Of a DNA stretch of 46,992 nt, positions 17,228 through 26,009 are shown piece by piece. The stretch is from an uncultured Sutterella sp. (GTDB taxonomy: Bacteria; Pseudomonadota; Gammaproteobacteria; Burkholderiales; Burkholderiaceae_F), in the NCBI GenBank assembly GCA_905202595.1, contig CAJKSP010000015.1, forward strand, positions 1-46,992, in the 5' to 3' direction. Made by a program: the position numbers and the translations under genes. Every line of letters starts with the position of its first letter. Within the stretch, counting starts at the first letter, position 1. Under the pieces are notes generated by a model that saw nothing but the letters and a program-made list of their open reading frames with translations, did no database searches and had not been told where the DNA came from.

Positions 17228-18190
17228 TCAGCCCATATTCCCCAAAAGGGACAGGACGAGCTCAAGCTGCCGATGAGGATCGGACTCTCGCAGCATCTGC
17301 GGCAGAAGGCCGCCAGGATCCGGCACACCCCTAAAGTAATAGGAGAGATGCTTGCGAATCGATGCAGCGCCGCGTCGGCCCTCATAGTAGTCGAAATGCA
17401 GCCGCATGTGACACAGGATGATGCGGCGCTTTTCATCAGCGCTGCAGGCATGCGCCGGCGTATAGCCGAGAGCGGCGGCAAGCTCAGAAAAAATCCAAGG
17501 CCGGCCGAGCGCGGCGCGCCCGATCATAACGCCGTCAGCGCCCGTTTCAGCAAGCACGGCTCGTGCCTTTTCTCCAGAATCAATGTCGCCGTTTGCCAGA
17601 ACGGGAATGGATACGGCAGCCTTGACTCTGCGGATCGTCTCGTATTCCGCCTTTCCCAGAAAGCCGTCGGCGCGCGTACGGCCGTGCACGGCGAGCATGG
17701 CGATGCCTGCGGCTTCAGCAATGCGGGCAATCTCAACCGCATTGCGCTTTTCAGGGCTCCATCCCGTTCGAATCTTGAGCGTAACAGGGATGGTTACAGC
17801 GCCAACTACAGCGCAAAGGATGCGCTCGACCAGCGCCTCATCCTTCATAAGCGCGCTGCCGCATGCAGCGCTTAACACTTTCTTCGCCGGACATCCCATA
17901 TTGATGTCCACAATGTCTGCGCCAGCATCCTGTGCCGCCTTGGCAGCGTCAGCCATGACGGCAGGATCTGCCCCTAGCAGCTGCACGCTCCGCAAGCCCG
18001 CCTCGCCGGCTTCCACCCAGCGGGTGGCGCTCTTGGCACTTTCGCGCAAATCCGCCCGGCTAGCCACCATTTCCCCCACCGCATAGCCTGCGCCGCACTC
18101 GCGGCAAATCGTGCGGAAAGGCAAATCCGTTATGCCGGCCATAGGCGCAAGCGCAATCGGGCGCTTCACATCAAAGGGGCCTATCTTCAT
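17228..18190 (-). CDS. dusB: tRNA-dihydrouridine synthase B
   Basis: 320 aa. DusB is an FMN enzyme that reduces uridine 17 of the tRNA D-loop. The TIM-barrel N-terminus reads RPIALAPMAGITDLPFRTIC; the catalytic motif DINMGCPAKKV contains the active cysteine, and VHGRTRADGF and GADGVMIGRAALGRPWIF are phosphate/FMN-binding segments. Its ATG overlaps the murU stop by 4 bp (ATGA), showing translational coupling. fis follows after 82 bp. Assignment to DusB rather than DusA/C rests on the fis neighbour and the MGCPAKKV signature. Confidence 0.95.
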   Translation of the reverse strand: MKIGPFDVKRPIALAPMAGITDLPFRTICRECGAGYAVGEMVASRADLRESAKSATRWVEAGEAGLRSVQLLGADPAVMADAAKAAQDAGADIVDINMGCPAKKVLSAACGSALMKDEALVERILCAVVGAVTIPVTLKIRTGWSPEKRNAVEIARIAEAAGIAMLAVHGRTRADGFLGKAEYETIRRVKAAVSIPVLANGDIDSGEKARAVLAETGADGVMIGRAALGRPWIFSELAAALGYTPAHACSADEKRRIILCHMRLHFDYYEGRRGAASIRKHLSYYFRGVPDPGGLLPQMLRESDPHRQLELVLSLLGNMG

Positions 18191-18912
18191 GGTCTGGTCT
18201 TTTTTGACGCAAAAAGCGCTTCTGCGCGAGCAAGCTCTTCAAGAGTCCCTACATTGGCCCAGCGTCCGTCAAAGCGTTCGCCCGTCACGCGGCCTTCGTC
18301 AACAAACTGGTAAAGCCAGGGAAACAGCGCAGCGCGCTGCGGCTCAACGCCGGAAAAAAGCGATGCATGGTAGGCACCCAAGCTCGAAAACGTCAGCGTT
18401 TCGCCTGCCTCGGCGCCACGGCGATGCACAGCGCCGTCAGCGCCTAGCGTCATGTCGCCCTGCGGATGATACGGAGGGTTGGACACGAATACGAGATGCG
18501 CAAGCGCACCGCCTGGCGAGAGCTCTTCAGCTCGCTGCCGCAACGAGGCATAGTCGAAATCGGTAGCGATGTCTCCTGCCACGATAAGGAAACGATCTTC
18601 GCCTCCCGCCGTCAGAAGCGGCAAAGCAAGCGCCGCGCCTCCAAGCGTTTCAAGCGCATCAGAAGCTTCCTCGCCCTCCACAGACCAGAGAAATCGCAGC
18701 CCCCAGCGAGATCCATCCCCGAGCGCGCCTCGCAGCCGCCGCGAACCAGCGGCCGCATTGATCACTATTTCGTCAATGCCCGCACGCTTGAGCGCAAGCG
18801 CCTGCCGAAGAACCATCGGCGTTCCGGCTACCGGCACAAGAGGCTTGGGCATGAGCCAAGTCAGCGGACGTAGGCGCGAGCCTTCGCCCGCGCATAGGAT
18901 GAGAGCGCGCAT
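18187..18912 (-). CDS. murU: N-acetylmuramate alpha-1-phosphate uridylyltransferase (MurU-like)
   Basis: 241 aa nucleotidyltransferase. It starts MRALILCAGEGSRLRPLT, the sugar-phosphate nucleotidyltransferase signature, with PKPLVPVAGTPM and FLIVAGDIATDFD completing the active site. Next to amgK and divergent from lptD-surA, this is the conserved cell-wall recycling pair known from Pseudomonas putida: AmgK phosphorylates MurNAc and MurU makes UDP-MurNAc, bypassing MurA. The function is inferred from context plus family; other mannose- or glucose-1-phosphate uridylyltransferases share the fold. It lies 12 bp after amgK and overlaps dusB. Confidence 0.85.
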   Translation of the reverse strand: MRALILCAGEGSRLRPLTWLMPKPLVPVAGTPMVLRQALALKRAGIDEIVINAAAGSRRLRGALGDGSRWGLRFLWSVEGEEASDALETLGGAALALPLLTAGGEDRFLIVAGDIATDFDYASLRQRAEELSPGGALAHLVFVSNPPYHPQGDMTLGADGAVHRRGAEAGETLTFSSLGAYHASLFSGVEPQRAALFPWLYQFVDEGRVTGERFDGRWANVGTLEELARAEALFASKKTRP

Positions 18913-18924
18913 AGGAGGCCGTCC

Positions 18925-19929
18925 TTAGAACGTATAGGCGGCACGTTCCTGCACGCCCTCAAGCTCCTCGATGAGATGCATGAGAGGCGAAAGCTCAATG
19001 TAGCGGCGTGCCGTCTGCCGGACATAATTCATAAAGCGCGGTGCATCGGCAAGGTACTTGGGCTTGCCGTCTCGATAATTGATGCGGGCGAAGATGCCGA
19101 GCACCTTGAGATGGCGCTGCACGCCCATGAATTCAACGCTGCGGTAGAAGTCTCCGAAATCCTTCGGCACAGGAATACCCGCTTTTCTTGCCTTCTCCCA
19201 ATAGCGAATCGTGATGTCGAGCACCGACGCTTCGTTCCAGCTGATAAAGGCATCGCGCATCAGTGAAGCAATGTCGTAGCTCACCGGACCGTAAAGCGCA
19301 TCCTGAAAGTCGATTACGCCAGGCATTGGGTCTGAAATCATGAGATTACGCGGCATGAAGTCGCGGTGCACATAAACCTTGGGCTCCGCAAGATTGGCCT
19401 TCAGAATCGTCTCCACGCTCATGCGCCACCATTTCTGGCGCTTCTCATCCCACTCCACACCGCAGTGCCGCTTGACATACCATTCAGGGAAGAGCTCGAT
19501 CTCGCGCAAAAGCACAGCCCGATCATATTCGGGCAGAATGCCTGGCTTGGATGCAACCTGCCACTTAACGAGCGCCGTGGTGGCAGCATCAAAAAGATCC
19601 GGCGCATTCTCCTCTGTCAGCGCATCGAGATAGGTCTCGCGGCCCAGATCTGAAATGAGGAGAAAGCCGTTGAAGAGGTCTTCTTCAAAGATTTGAGGCA
19701 CATTCAGACCTGCTTCCATCATCAGGCGGTCGATGCGCACGAACGCACCGACATTTTCATGCTCCGGCGGCGCATCCATCACGATGTAGGAGCGGGAGGC
19801 ACCCGGAATGCGGAAATAGCGCCGGAAACTGGCGTCCGAACTCGCCGGAGCCATTGCTTCAAGCTCCAGACCATAGCGGGGCGCGGCGGCAGCAAGCCAG
19901 GCGCGCAGTTGTTCATCGCGGTTCTGCAT
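18925..19929 (-). CDS. amgK: N-acetylmuramate/N-acetylglucosamine kinase (AmgK-like)
   Basis: 334 aa, aminoglycoside phosphotransferase fold. It is predicted to phosphorylate the anomeric position of MurNAc and GlcNAc recovered from peptidoglycan turnover. The kinase signatures are the catalytic loop VHRDFMPRNLM and the metal-binding GVIDFQDALYGPVSYDIASL, with the N-terminal segment SDASFRRYFRI typical of this subfamily. It is first in the run amgK-murU-dusB-fis-purH and divergent from lptD, as in pseudomonads and many betaproteobacteria. That context makes a true aminoglycoside resistance role unlikely. Confidence 0.87.
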   Translation of the reverse strand: MQNRDEQLRAWLAAAAPRYGLELEAMAPASSDASFRRYFRIPGASRSYIVMDAPPEHENVGAFVRIDRLMMEAGLNVPQIFEEDLFNGFLLISDLGRETYLDALTEENAPDLFDAATTALVKWQVASKPGILPEYDRAVLLREIELFPEWYVKRHCGVEWDEKRQKWWRMSVETILKANLAEPKVYVHRDFMPRNLMISDPMPGVIDFQDALYGPVSYDIASLMRDAFISWNEASVLDITIRYWEKARKAGIPVPKDFGDFYRSVEFMGVQRHLKVLGIFARINYRDGKPKYLADAPRFMNYVRQTARRYIELSPLMHLIEELEGVQERAAYTF

Positions 19930-20129
19930 GGTGATCGACCTCTTCAGAGCAGACGCGCCGCTTCAAGCGGCGGCAGCCAGTCCGCATGGACGAGCAGGCG
20001 CGGCCAGCAGACCGAACCGCGCGCATCACTAGCGGCTGTTAAAATCTGACGATTCTGCGGTTCCCAATGCGGACGCAGAAAAGGATTCGCTATTTTATCC
20101 AAGGGCCGCCTCAGCGGCCCCTTCGCTTC

Positions 20130-22493
20130 ATGTTTCTGCCCCCCATTCGCACGATCGCCCTGAGCGTCGCAGCAGCCGCAGCGGCGATGGCTGCCGTTTC
20201 TGCCGCCGGCGCCGCCCAGAACGTTCAGAAGAGCGCCGTCCGAGTGCAGCTCGACTCCGTTGACAAGCTCGAGCCCCAGCGCGCAGAAGGCAGCAACGAC
20301 GCTGCGAGCTTCGTCACTGCCGACCGCATTGAAGGCAACCCTCAGGATGCTCTTCATTTGATCGGCAACGCAGAAATCCGCCGCGGCGGTTCCGTGCTCA
20401 AAGCAGACCGCATCACCTACGTACAGGCAACGGATGAGGTGACTGCAGAAGGCCGCGCGCGCATTTCGCGTCAAGGCGCAAGTTTTTCGGGCCCATCGAT
20501 GAAATTCCGCATCACATCCCGCTCCGGCTCGATGTCTGATGCCGAATATGAATATGCGCCGCGCAATATCCGCGGCTGCGCTAAAAATATCAAGTTTCTA
20601 TCAGGCGACCGCACTACGCTTGAAGACGCTACGGTTACCACCTGCAAGCGCGATGACGAAGCTTGGTACATCAAGCTCAACGAGCTCGAGATTGATGAAT
20701 ACGATCAGACGGCCTCCGGCACCGGCGCTACGCTGCACTTCAAAGGCGTGCCCATCTTCGGCACGCCCTGGTTCTCATTTCCGATCGGCCAGGAGCGCCG
20801 CTCCGGCTTCCTGACGCCCACCTACGGCATGAGCTCTACGCGCGGCTTGGATCTGTCACTGCCTTACTATTTCAATTTGGCGCCGAACTACGACTACACG
20901 CTGACGCCGCGCATCATGTCAAAGCGCGGCATCATGATCGGCAATGAAGCTCGCCTCAAGCTCGAGAATCTCGACGCTCAAGTGAATTTCGACTGGCTGC
21001 CGCACGACAGCGAGACAAACGACAGCCGCTACGGCATGCATGTTCAGACGCATTACCAGCGTGAGAAGCTCGCCTTTGATGTCGATTACAACCGCGTGTC
21101 GGACGATGACTACATTTCGGACTTCTCCGGAAACATCCGCGAGTCTTCCGAGGCCGTCTTGCCGCAGGACTATGCGCTCAGCTGGACAGATACCTATTGG
21201 AACTCGACGCTGCGTGTCACAAAGAACCAAACGCTAGACATTGACGACGACGACGTCATCGAGCCTTATGAGCGCGTACCGCAATGGACGGTGAATGGCT
21301 ATGCTGCGGATTTTCACGGATTTGAGCTCTCGACAACGCTGGAAGCAACCCGCTTCCAGCACCATGAGCGCATCGGCGGTGATCGCTTTGTGCTTGACCA
21401 GTCCGTGTCGTATCCCTTCCGAGGCGCAGGTTGGTTCATCGTGCCTAAGGCGCAAGTAATCGGCGCCTACTACGAACTCACCGACATGAAGAAGAGCTTC
21501 ACGGAGCGCAACGGCTTCACAGAGGGCTACACCAATCGCACTCCGAGCTACTTCGTACCGAGTCTCAGCCTTGATGCAGGGCTTGTCTTCGAACGCGATT
21601 CCAGCTGGTTTGGCCGCAGCGCCTATCAAACCCTCGAGCCTCGCATCTACTACGCCTATACGCCGTACCGCAATCAAGAGGACATCCCGATCTTCGACAC
21701 GACGATCGCCGACCTCAACTTTGCAACGCTTTTTACAAGCAATCAGTTCTCCGGCTACGACCGCGTTTCTGAGGCCAATCAGCTCACCTCCGTCCTGTCA
21801 ACGCGCTTCATTGACAAGGAAAGCGGCCTCGAGCTCTTTCGGGCCAGCATCGGTCAGCGTCAGTACTTTTCGGACCAAAATGTAGGCTTTCTCAATCTGC
21901 AAAGCGAAAGAGATTACTTCCAGACGACGGGAGTCACCGACGGCCGTCGTTCGGATGTGCGAAGCGATTTGCTGGCAAGCATCGGCGCGCGTCTGACGCG
22001 TTCGCTCGCCGCCAATGCCACAGCACAGTACTCGTCCGCCGATAGCCGCTTCATGAAAGTCAACGCAGGCGTCACCTGGTCGCCGAAGCGCATGTCCACC
22101 ATCGGCCTCTACTACCGCTATAACTACTCTGCCACTGTGGCGAGCGCCGAAGACGACGAAAACATCAAACAGATCGACCTCGCCGTGCAGTGGCCGCTTA
22201 CCGAGCGCCTCTACGCACTCTTCCGCTACAACTACTCGCTCTACAAAAAGAAGCCGATTGAAATGATCGGCGGCATCGAGTACATGCACGACTGCTGGAC
22301 GCTCCGTCTTGCCGCTCAGCGCTACACCACAGCGAGCAACAAGGACGAAGCAAACTTCTTCTTACAACTCGAGCTCAACGGCTTGGGTAGCATTGGCACC
22401 AGCCCGATTTCCGAGCTGCGCCGCAACATCCGCGGCTACCAGACCCGCGAGACGCTCCCCATTACGCCGGGCGCCTATGACTACTATGAATAA
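20130..22493 (+). CDS. lptD: LPS-assembly protein LptD
   Basis: 787 aa outer-membrane beta-barrel. With LptE it inserts LPS into the outer leaflet. A signal peptide covers about residues 1-29, an LptA-like OstA jellyroll about 55-180 (ADRIEGNPQDALHLIGNAEI), and the barrel the remainder. Cysteines are C150, C172 and C722 only; the E. coli protein has four (31, 173, 724, 725) forming two essential disulfides. ATG 20130 was chosen over 20067 because it gives a clean signal peptide; neither has a good ribosome binding site. A GGGCCGC/GCGGCCC hairpin lies at 20103-20120. The gene overlaps surA at its end. Confidence 0.95.
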   Translation: MFLPPIRTIALSVAAAAAAMAAVSAAGAAQNVQKSAVRVQLDSVDKLEPQRAEGSNDAASFVTADRIEGNPQDALHLIGNAEIRRGGSVLKADRITYVQATDEVTAEGRARISRQGASFSGPSMKFRITSRSGSMSDAEYEYAPRNIRGCAKNIKFLSGDRTTLEDATVTTCKRDDEAWYIKLNELEIDEYDQTASGTGATLHFKGVPIFGTPWFSFPIGQERRSGFLTPTYGMSSTRGLDLSLPYYFNLAPNYDYTLTPRIMSKRGIMIGNEARLKLENLDAQVNFDWLPHDSETNDSRYGMHVQTHYQREKLAFDVDYNRVSDDDYISDFSGNIRESSEAVLPQDYALSWTDTYWNSTLRVTKNQTLDIDDDDVIEPYERVPQWTVNGYAADFHGFELSTTLEATRFQHHERIGGDRFVLDQSVSYPFRGAGWFIVPKAQVIGAYYELTDMKKSFTERNGFTEGYTNRTPSYFVPSLSLDAGLVFERDSSWFGRSAYQTLEPRIYYAYTPYRNQEDIPIFDTTIADLNFATLFTSNQFSGYDRVSEANQLTSVLSTRFIDKESGLELFRASIGQRQYFSDQNVGFLNLQSERDYFQTTGVTDGRRSDVRSDLLASIGARLTRSLAANATAQYSSADSRFMKVNAGVTWSPKRMSTIGLYYRYNYSATVASAEDDENIKQIDLAVQWPLTERLYALFRYNYSLYKKKPIEMIGGIEYMHDCWTLRLAAQRYTTASNKDEANFFLQLELNGLGSIGTSPISELRRNIRGYQTRETLPITPGAYDYYE

Positions 22494-23958
22494 GCAGCAC
22501 ATCATCCAGACGCTCAAAATCACCGCTTGTGCGATGACGAGCTTTGCGACTCTGGCCGCAGCGCATGCAGCCAGCATCATGGACCGGGCAGCCCCGCAAC
22601 CGGCCGCTCCCATCCTTGCCGCCCCGTTGCAGATCAACGAAACGCCGGAGCCCACCAGGGCGCCGGCTGCTCAGCCTGCTGAAGAAGCGACGCTCGCCAG
22701 CGCCCCGGTATCTGCAGACCTCGACCGCATCGTCGCCGTCGTTAATTCCGACGTCATCACCGAATACGAGCTCGAACAGCGCGTGCACACAGTAGCTATC
22801 AATCTGCGCCGCCAGAACATTCAGCTCCCGCCGATGGATGCGCTTCGGCAACAGGTGCTCGAACGCCTGATCACCGAGCGAGCCATTCTTCAGCGCGCTC
22901 GCCAGACAGGCATCCGCGTCGACGACCAAATGGTCAATGCATCCATCGAACAAATTGCTCGACAAAACAATCTGACGGTCGATGAACTTTCTCAGAAACT
23001 TCTCGCCGACGGCGTGACCTTCAGCGCTTTCCGCAATGAAATTCGCGATGAAATTACAACGCAGCGTCTCCGGGCCCGCGAAGTTGACGAAAAAATCGAC
23101 ATTCCAGAATCCGAAGTCGATGCCTACCTGGCTCAGCAAGCCGGCTTTACTGGCTCGGATGTGATGGAATACCACGTTGCGCAGATTTTGTTGCCAGTGC
23201 AGACCGCCGCGGAGGACGCTCAGGTGCGACAGACTGCCGACTCGATCGCCGATCGCGCCCGCAAAGGCGAAGACTTTTCTCAGCTCGCTGCCGCATATTC
23301 GCGCTCAAATGACGCGCTTGAAGGCGGCGACATGGGCTGGCTCGCCCAGCAGGACATTCCAGCTCCTTTCTGGGAGGCCATGCGCGGACACATTGAAAGC
23401 GGCGCCGTCTACATAGCGCGCTCGCAGCACGCCTATCACGTCGTGAAGCTCCTTGCCCGCCGCAACGGCGTTGAGGCCAAACTTGCCGGCGGCCCTGTCG
23501 TCCGCACCCACGCCAGGCACATCCTCATGTTTGTGAGCGACATCACGCCTGAGGCTGACGTCATCCGCCGCCTCAATGACATCAAGCATCGCGTGGAGAC
23601 CGGCCAGGCCGACTTTGCGACAATGGCCCGTCTCAATTCCGTCGATGCTACTGCCACGCGCGGCGGCGACCTCGGCTGGCTCCAGGCCGGCGATACAGTG
23701 CCTGAATTTGAGGCTGCGATGAACAAGCTGCAGCCGGGTCAGATTTCTGATCCGATCAAGACGAACTACGGCTACCACCTCATTCAGATCGTAGAACGCC
23801 GCACGGACAAGGAAGGCAACCCTGAACGCATGCGCATCGCTGCACGTCAGAATCTGCGCCAGAAAAAGCTGGCGGAGGCAACCTACAACTGGCAGCGCGA
23901 GCTACGAGATGAAGCCTTCGTCGACATCCGAGATCCTGCTCTGAGGCCGCGTCAGTAA
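22486..23958 (+). CDS. surA: Periplasmic chaperone and peptidyl-prolyl isomerase SurA
   Basis: 490 aa. SurA escorts unfolded outer-membrane proteins, LptD among them, through the periplasm. The signal peptide runs to about residue 28 (TLAAAHA), an Ala/Pro-rich linker follows, then the SurA N-domain (DRIVAVVNSDVITEYELEQRV). Two parvulin domains begin near EYHVAQILLPV and THARHILMFV. The ATG at 22486 overlaps the lptD stop by 8 bp; an ATG three codons earlier (22477) is equally possible. The overlap implies coupled translation with lptD, its client. A terminator at 24005 ends the unit. pdxA, often placed between surA and rsmA, is absent. Confidence 0.94.
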   Translation: MNKQHIIQTLKITACAMTSFATLAAAHAASIMDRAAPQPAAPILAAPLQINETPEPTRAPAAQPAEEATLASAPVSADLDRIVAVVNSDVITEYELEQRVHTVAINLRRQNIQLPPMDALRQQVLERLITERAILQRARQTGIRVDDQMVNASIEQIARQNNLTVDELSQKLLADGVTFSAFRNEIRDEITTQRLRAREVDEKIDIPESEVDAYLAQQAGFTGSDVMEYHVAQILLPVQTAAEDAQVRQTADSIADRARKGEDFSQLAAAYSRSNDALEGGDMGWLAQQDIPAPFWEAMRGHIESGAVYIARSQHAYHVVKLLARRNGVEAKLAGGPVVRTHARHILMFVSDITPEADVIRRLNDIKHRVETGQADFATMARLNSVDATATRGGDLGWLQAGDTVPEFEAAMNKLQPGQISDPIKTNYGYHLIQIVERRTDKEGNPERMRIAARQNLRQKKLAEATYNWQRELRDEAFVDIRDPALRPRQ

Positions 23959-24004
23959 CGAATGCACCGGCCTGCCCGCGAGGATGTGACCGGCTAGCAT
24001 CTCG

Positions 24005-24035
24005 GAAAAAGCCCCGGATCAGCCGGGGCTTTTTC
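24005..24035 (+). terminator. Rho-independent terminator of lptD-surA
   Basis: A perfect 13-bp stem GAAAAAGCCCCGG / CCGGGGCTTTTTC with a 5-nt loop carries its own T-run. It lies 46 bp after the surA stop. Confidence 0.92.
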
Positions 24036-24157
24036 ATTTGCAATCCCGTCAGTTATCGGGTTCGTCCCGCACACCATGTATCATGAGGCCGCTTCTGCGC
24101 GCGGCCGTTCGCACGCACTCTTTGTCACATCATGCCTAACGCAGGCACCGCAACACC

Positions 24158-24970
24158 GTGAAACAGCATTGGCTCGAAGGGCATCATGCCCGCAAACGCT
24201 TCGGACAAAACTTCCTGCATGACCAGCACTGGATCGGCCGTATTGTGCACTCCATCGACCCGAAGCCGGGCGATGCCCTGATCGAAATCGGTCCAGGTCA
24301 GGCAGCGCTAACACGCGAAGTGATCGCAACTGCCGGTCATGAAGCCGCCATCGAAATTGATCGCGATCTCGCAGCATTCCTGCGCGAACAGTTCTCTGAA
24401 GACGAGCTCGAACTCATTGAAGCCGACGCTCTCAAACTCAACTGGCGCTCCGTCCTCCCTGGCAAGCGGCTACGCGTGATCGGCAATCTTCCCTACAACA
24501 TCTCGTCCCCGCTTCTCTTTGCGCTGACGAATGTCGCAGACCGCGTGATCGATCAGCACTTTATGCTTCAGCGCGAAGTAGTCGACCGCATGACTGCTGA
24601 ACCAGGTTCCAAAACCTACGGGCGCCTTTCAGTAATGCTGCAGTACCGCTACGTCATGCATAAGCTTTTCGACGTGCCGCCCGGCGCCTTCACGCCGGCG
24701 CCTAAAGTCACCTCTTCGGTTGTCCGCATGGTGCCCCGGCCGATTGATTCACTGCCGCTCGTCCCAGCTGAAATGTTTGAAGCGCTTGTCGCCGCCGCCT
24801 TCCAACAGCGCCGAAAGACCTTGCGCAACGCCATCTCCAAGTTTCTCGATGAAGCAGAGATTGAAGCGGCAGGCGTCAATCCCGGCGCCCGAGCCGAAGC
24901 GCTCGATGTCGCTGCTTTCGTGCGGCTTGCCAATGCTGCAGCGAATCGGCATCCTGAAGGCGCCTTCTAG
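24158..24970 (+). CDS. rsmA: 16S rRNA dimethyladenosine transferase RsmA (KsgA)
   Basis: 270 aa. RsmA dimethylates the two adjacent adenines of the 3' terminal helix of 16S rRNA (A1518/A1519) late in 30S assembly. Signatures are HHARKRFGQNFLHD at the N-terminus, the SAM-binding IEIGPGQAALTRE, catalytic IGNLPYNISSPLLF, and FQQRRKTLRNAIS. The start is GTG at 24158, since no in-frame ATG lies at the right place. It is separated from surA by a terminator, so it needs its own promoter in 24036-24157; TGTATCAT at 24076-24083 is a possible extended -10. Confidence 0.95.
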   Translation: MKQHWLEGHHARKRFGQNFLHDQHWIGRIVHSIDPKPGDALIEIGPGQAALTREVIATAGHEAAIEIDRDLAAFLREQFSEDELELIEADALKLNWRSVLPGKRLRVIGNLPYNISSPLLFALTNVADRVIDQHFMLQREVVDRMTAEPGSKTYGRLSVMLQYRYVMHKLFDVPPGAFTPAPKVTSSVVRMVPRPIDSLPLVPAEMFEALVAAAFQQRRKTLRNAISKFLDEAEIEAAGVNPGARAEALDVAAFVRLANAAANRHPEGAF

Positions 24971-25043
24971 ACGGAAGAGCGCCTTGTCGAGCGGCCGCCT
25001 ATCCTTGCTAAGTCGTTTCCTAGCACAGAATTAATCTGAACGT

Positions 25044-26009
25044 CTAGGCAAAAGGCAGCAGTCTCAAGTTGATCTGTTTCAGCCGCTCGCGAGCCGTCTG
25101 CCATTCAGGGCAGATCGCCGCCACTTCCGCCCAAAAAGCCGGCGAATGATTGAACTCGATCAAATGGGCCAGTTCATGGGCACAGACATATTCAATGAGC
25201 GCATCATCGAAGAAAGCGAGCGCCCAAGTGAGAGAAATCTGGCCGCGGCTTGAACAAGACCCCCAGCGAGTGCGAGCAGAAGACAGCCGCCAAGGCAGAG
25301 GCGGCAGCGCTTTAGCGCGTAGCGCCATCCGAGCATAGCAGCGGGCGATGACGGATCGACTGTACGCCATGAAGAACTTCTTCAATGCCACTACGACTTC
25401 CTCTTCTCCGCTCGCCTGAGGCAACGGCAACCAGATCTCCCACTGAAAAGATCCACCTTCAGGGAGCGGCAACAATGCAATTCGGCTTTTACCGAGAACG
25501 AATTGAGCCGGCTGTCCTCGATACTGCAGGGTGCGCCTCTCAAAATCAAAATAGCGCCGCTCCCCCATTTTCGCGCGCAGCAAAGCTTCCCCGTGGATAC
25601 GAAGCATCTCCCGCACCCAAGAGCGCTTGGCTTTGAGGAAGCTCACGCCCTCTTCAAGATAGCCCCCTTTCGGCAGCCGCAGCTCAATGCGCTCCGGAGT
25701 CAGCACAACGCGAATACGCCGACTCCGCGCACTCGGCTTAATGACATAAGAAAGCCAGCCTCCGACGCCGTCCGGCATGAATGCACACCATTCGTTAAGT
25801 TTCGCTGGCGGCACCGTCACAGCCCCGCTCGATTCACGAAGCCACGGATGATCTGTCGGCGCCGCACGAAAGCGCGCTTTGGCCGACAAAAGCCGCGCAG
25901 CACTTCGCATTCCAGAAAGCGCCGCAGGATCGCTTTCCTGAATGCCGATAGCCAGGGCAGGATCCTCAATGCGAAACGCGGGCAGCGTCGTCAATGCGGG
26001 AGAGCTCAT
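25044..26009 (-). CDS. YgjP-like zinc metallopeptidase domain protein (DUF45)
   Basis: 321 aa. The C-terminal ~230 residues match the YgjP/DUF45 family: WRLSSARTRWGSCSSRG followed by a zinc motif HELAHLIEFNHS (HExxH plus a downstream His). The family is predicted to be a metal-dependent peptidase; its substrates are unknown to me. The N-terminal ~90 residues show no recognisable domain and make it longer than usual. The ATG at 26009 overlaps the end of plsC by 44 bp; a TTG two codons earlier also fits. The overlap suggests coupling with plsC but gives no functional clue. Confidence 0.8.
   Translation of the reverse strand: MSSPALTTLPAFRIEDPALAIGIQESDPAALSGMRSAARLLSAKARFRAAPTDHPWLRESSGAVTVPPAKLNEWCAFMPDGVGGWLSYVIKPSARSRRIRVVLTPERIELRLPKGGYLEEGVSFLKAKRSWVREMLRIHGEALLRAKMGERRYFDFERRTLQYRGQPAQFVLGKSRIALLPLPEGGSFQWEIWLPLPQASGEEEVVVALKKFFMAYSRSVIARCYARMALRAKALPPLPWRLSSARTRWGSCSSRGQISLTWALAFFDDALIEYVCAHELAHLIEFNHSPAFWAEVAAICPEWQTARERLKQINLRLLPFA

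Noticed and set aside
18925..19929. Aminoglycoside resistance phosphotransferase
   Set aside because: The fold is shared, but the adjacent murU and divergent lptD identify the AmgK recycling kinase instead.
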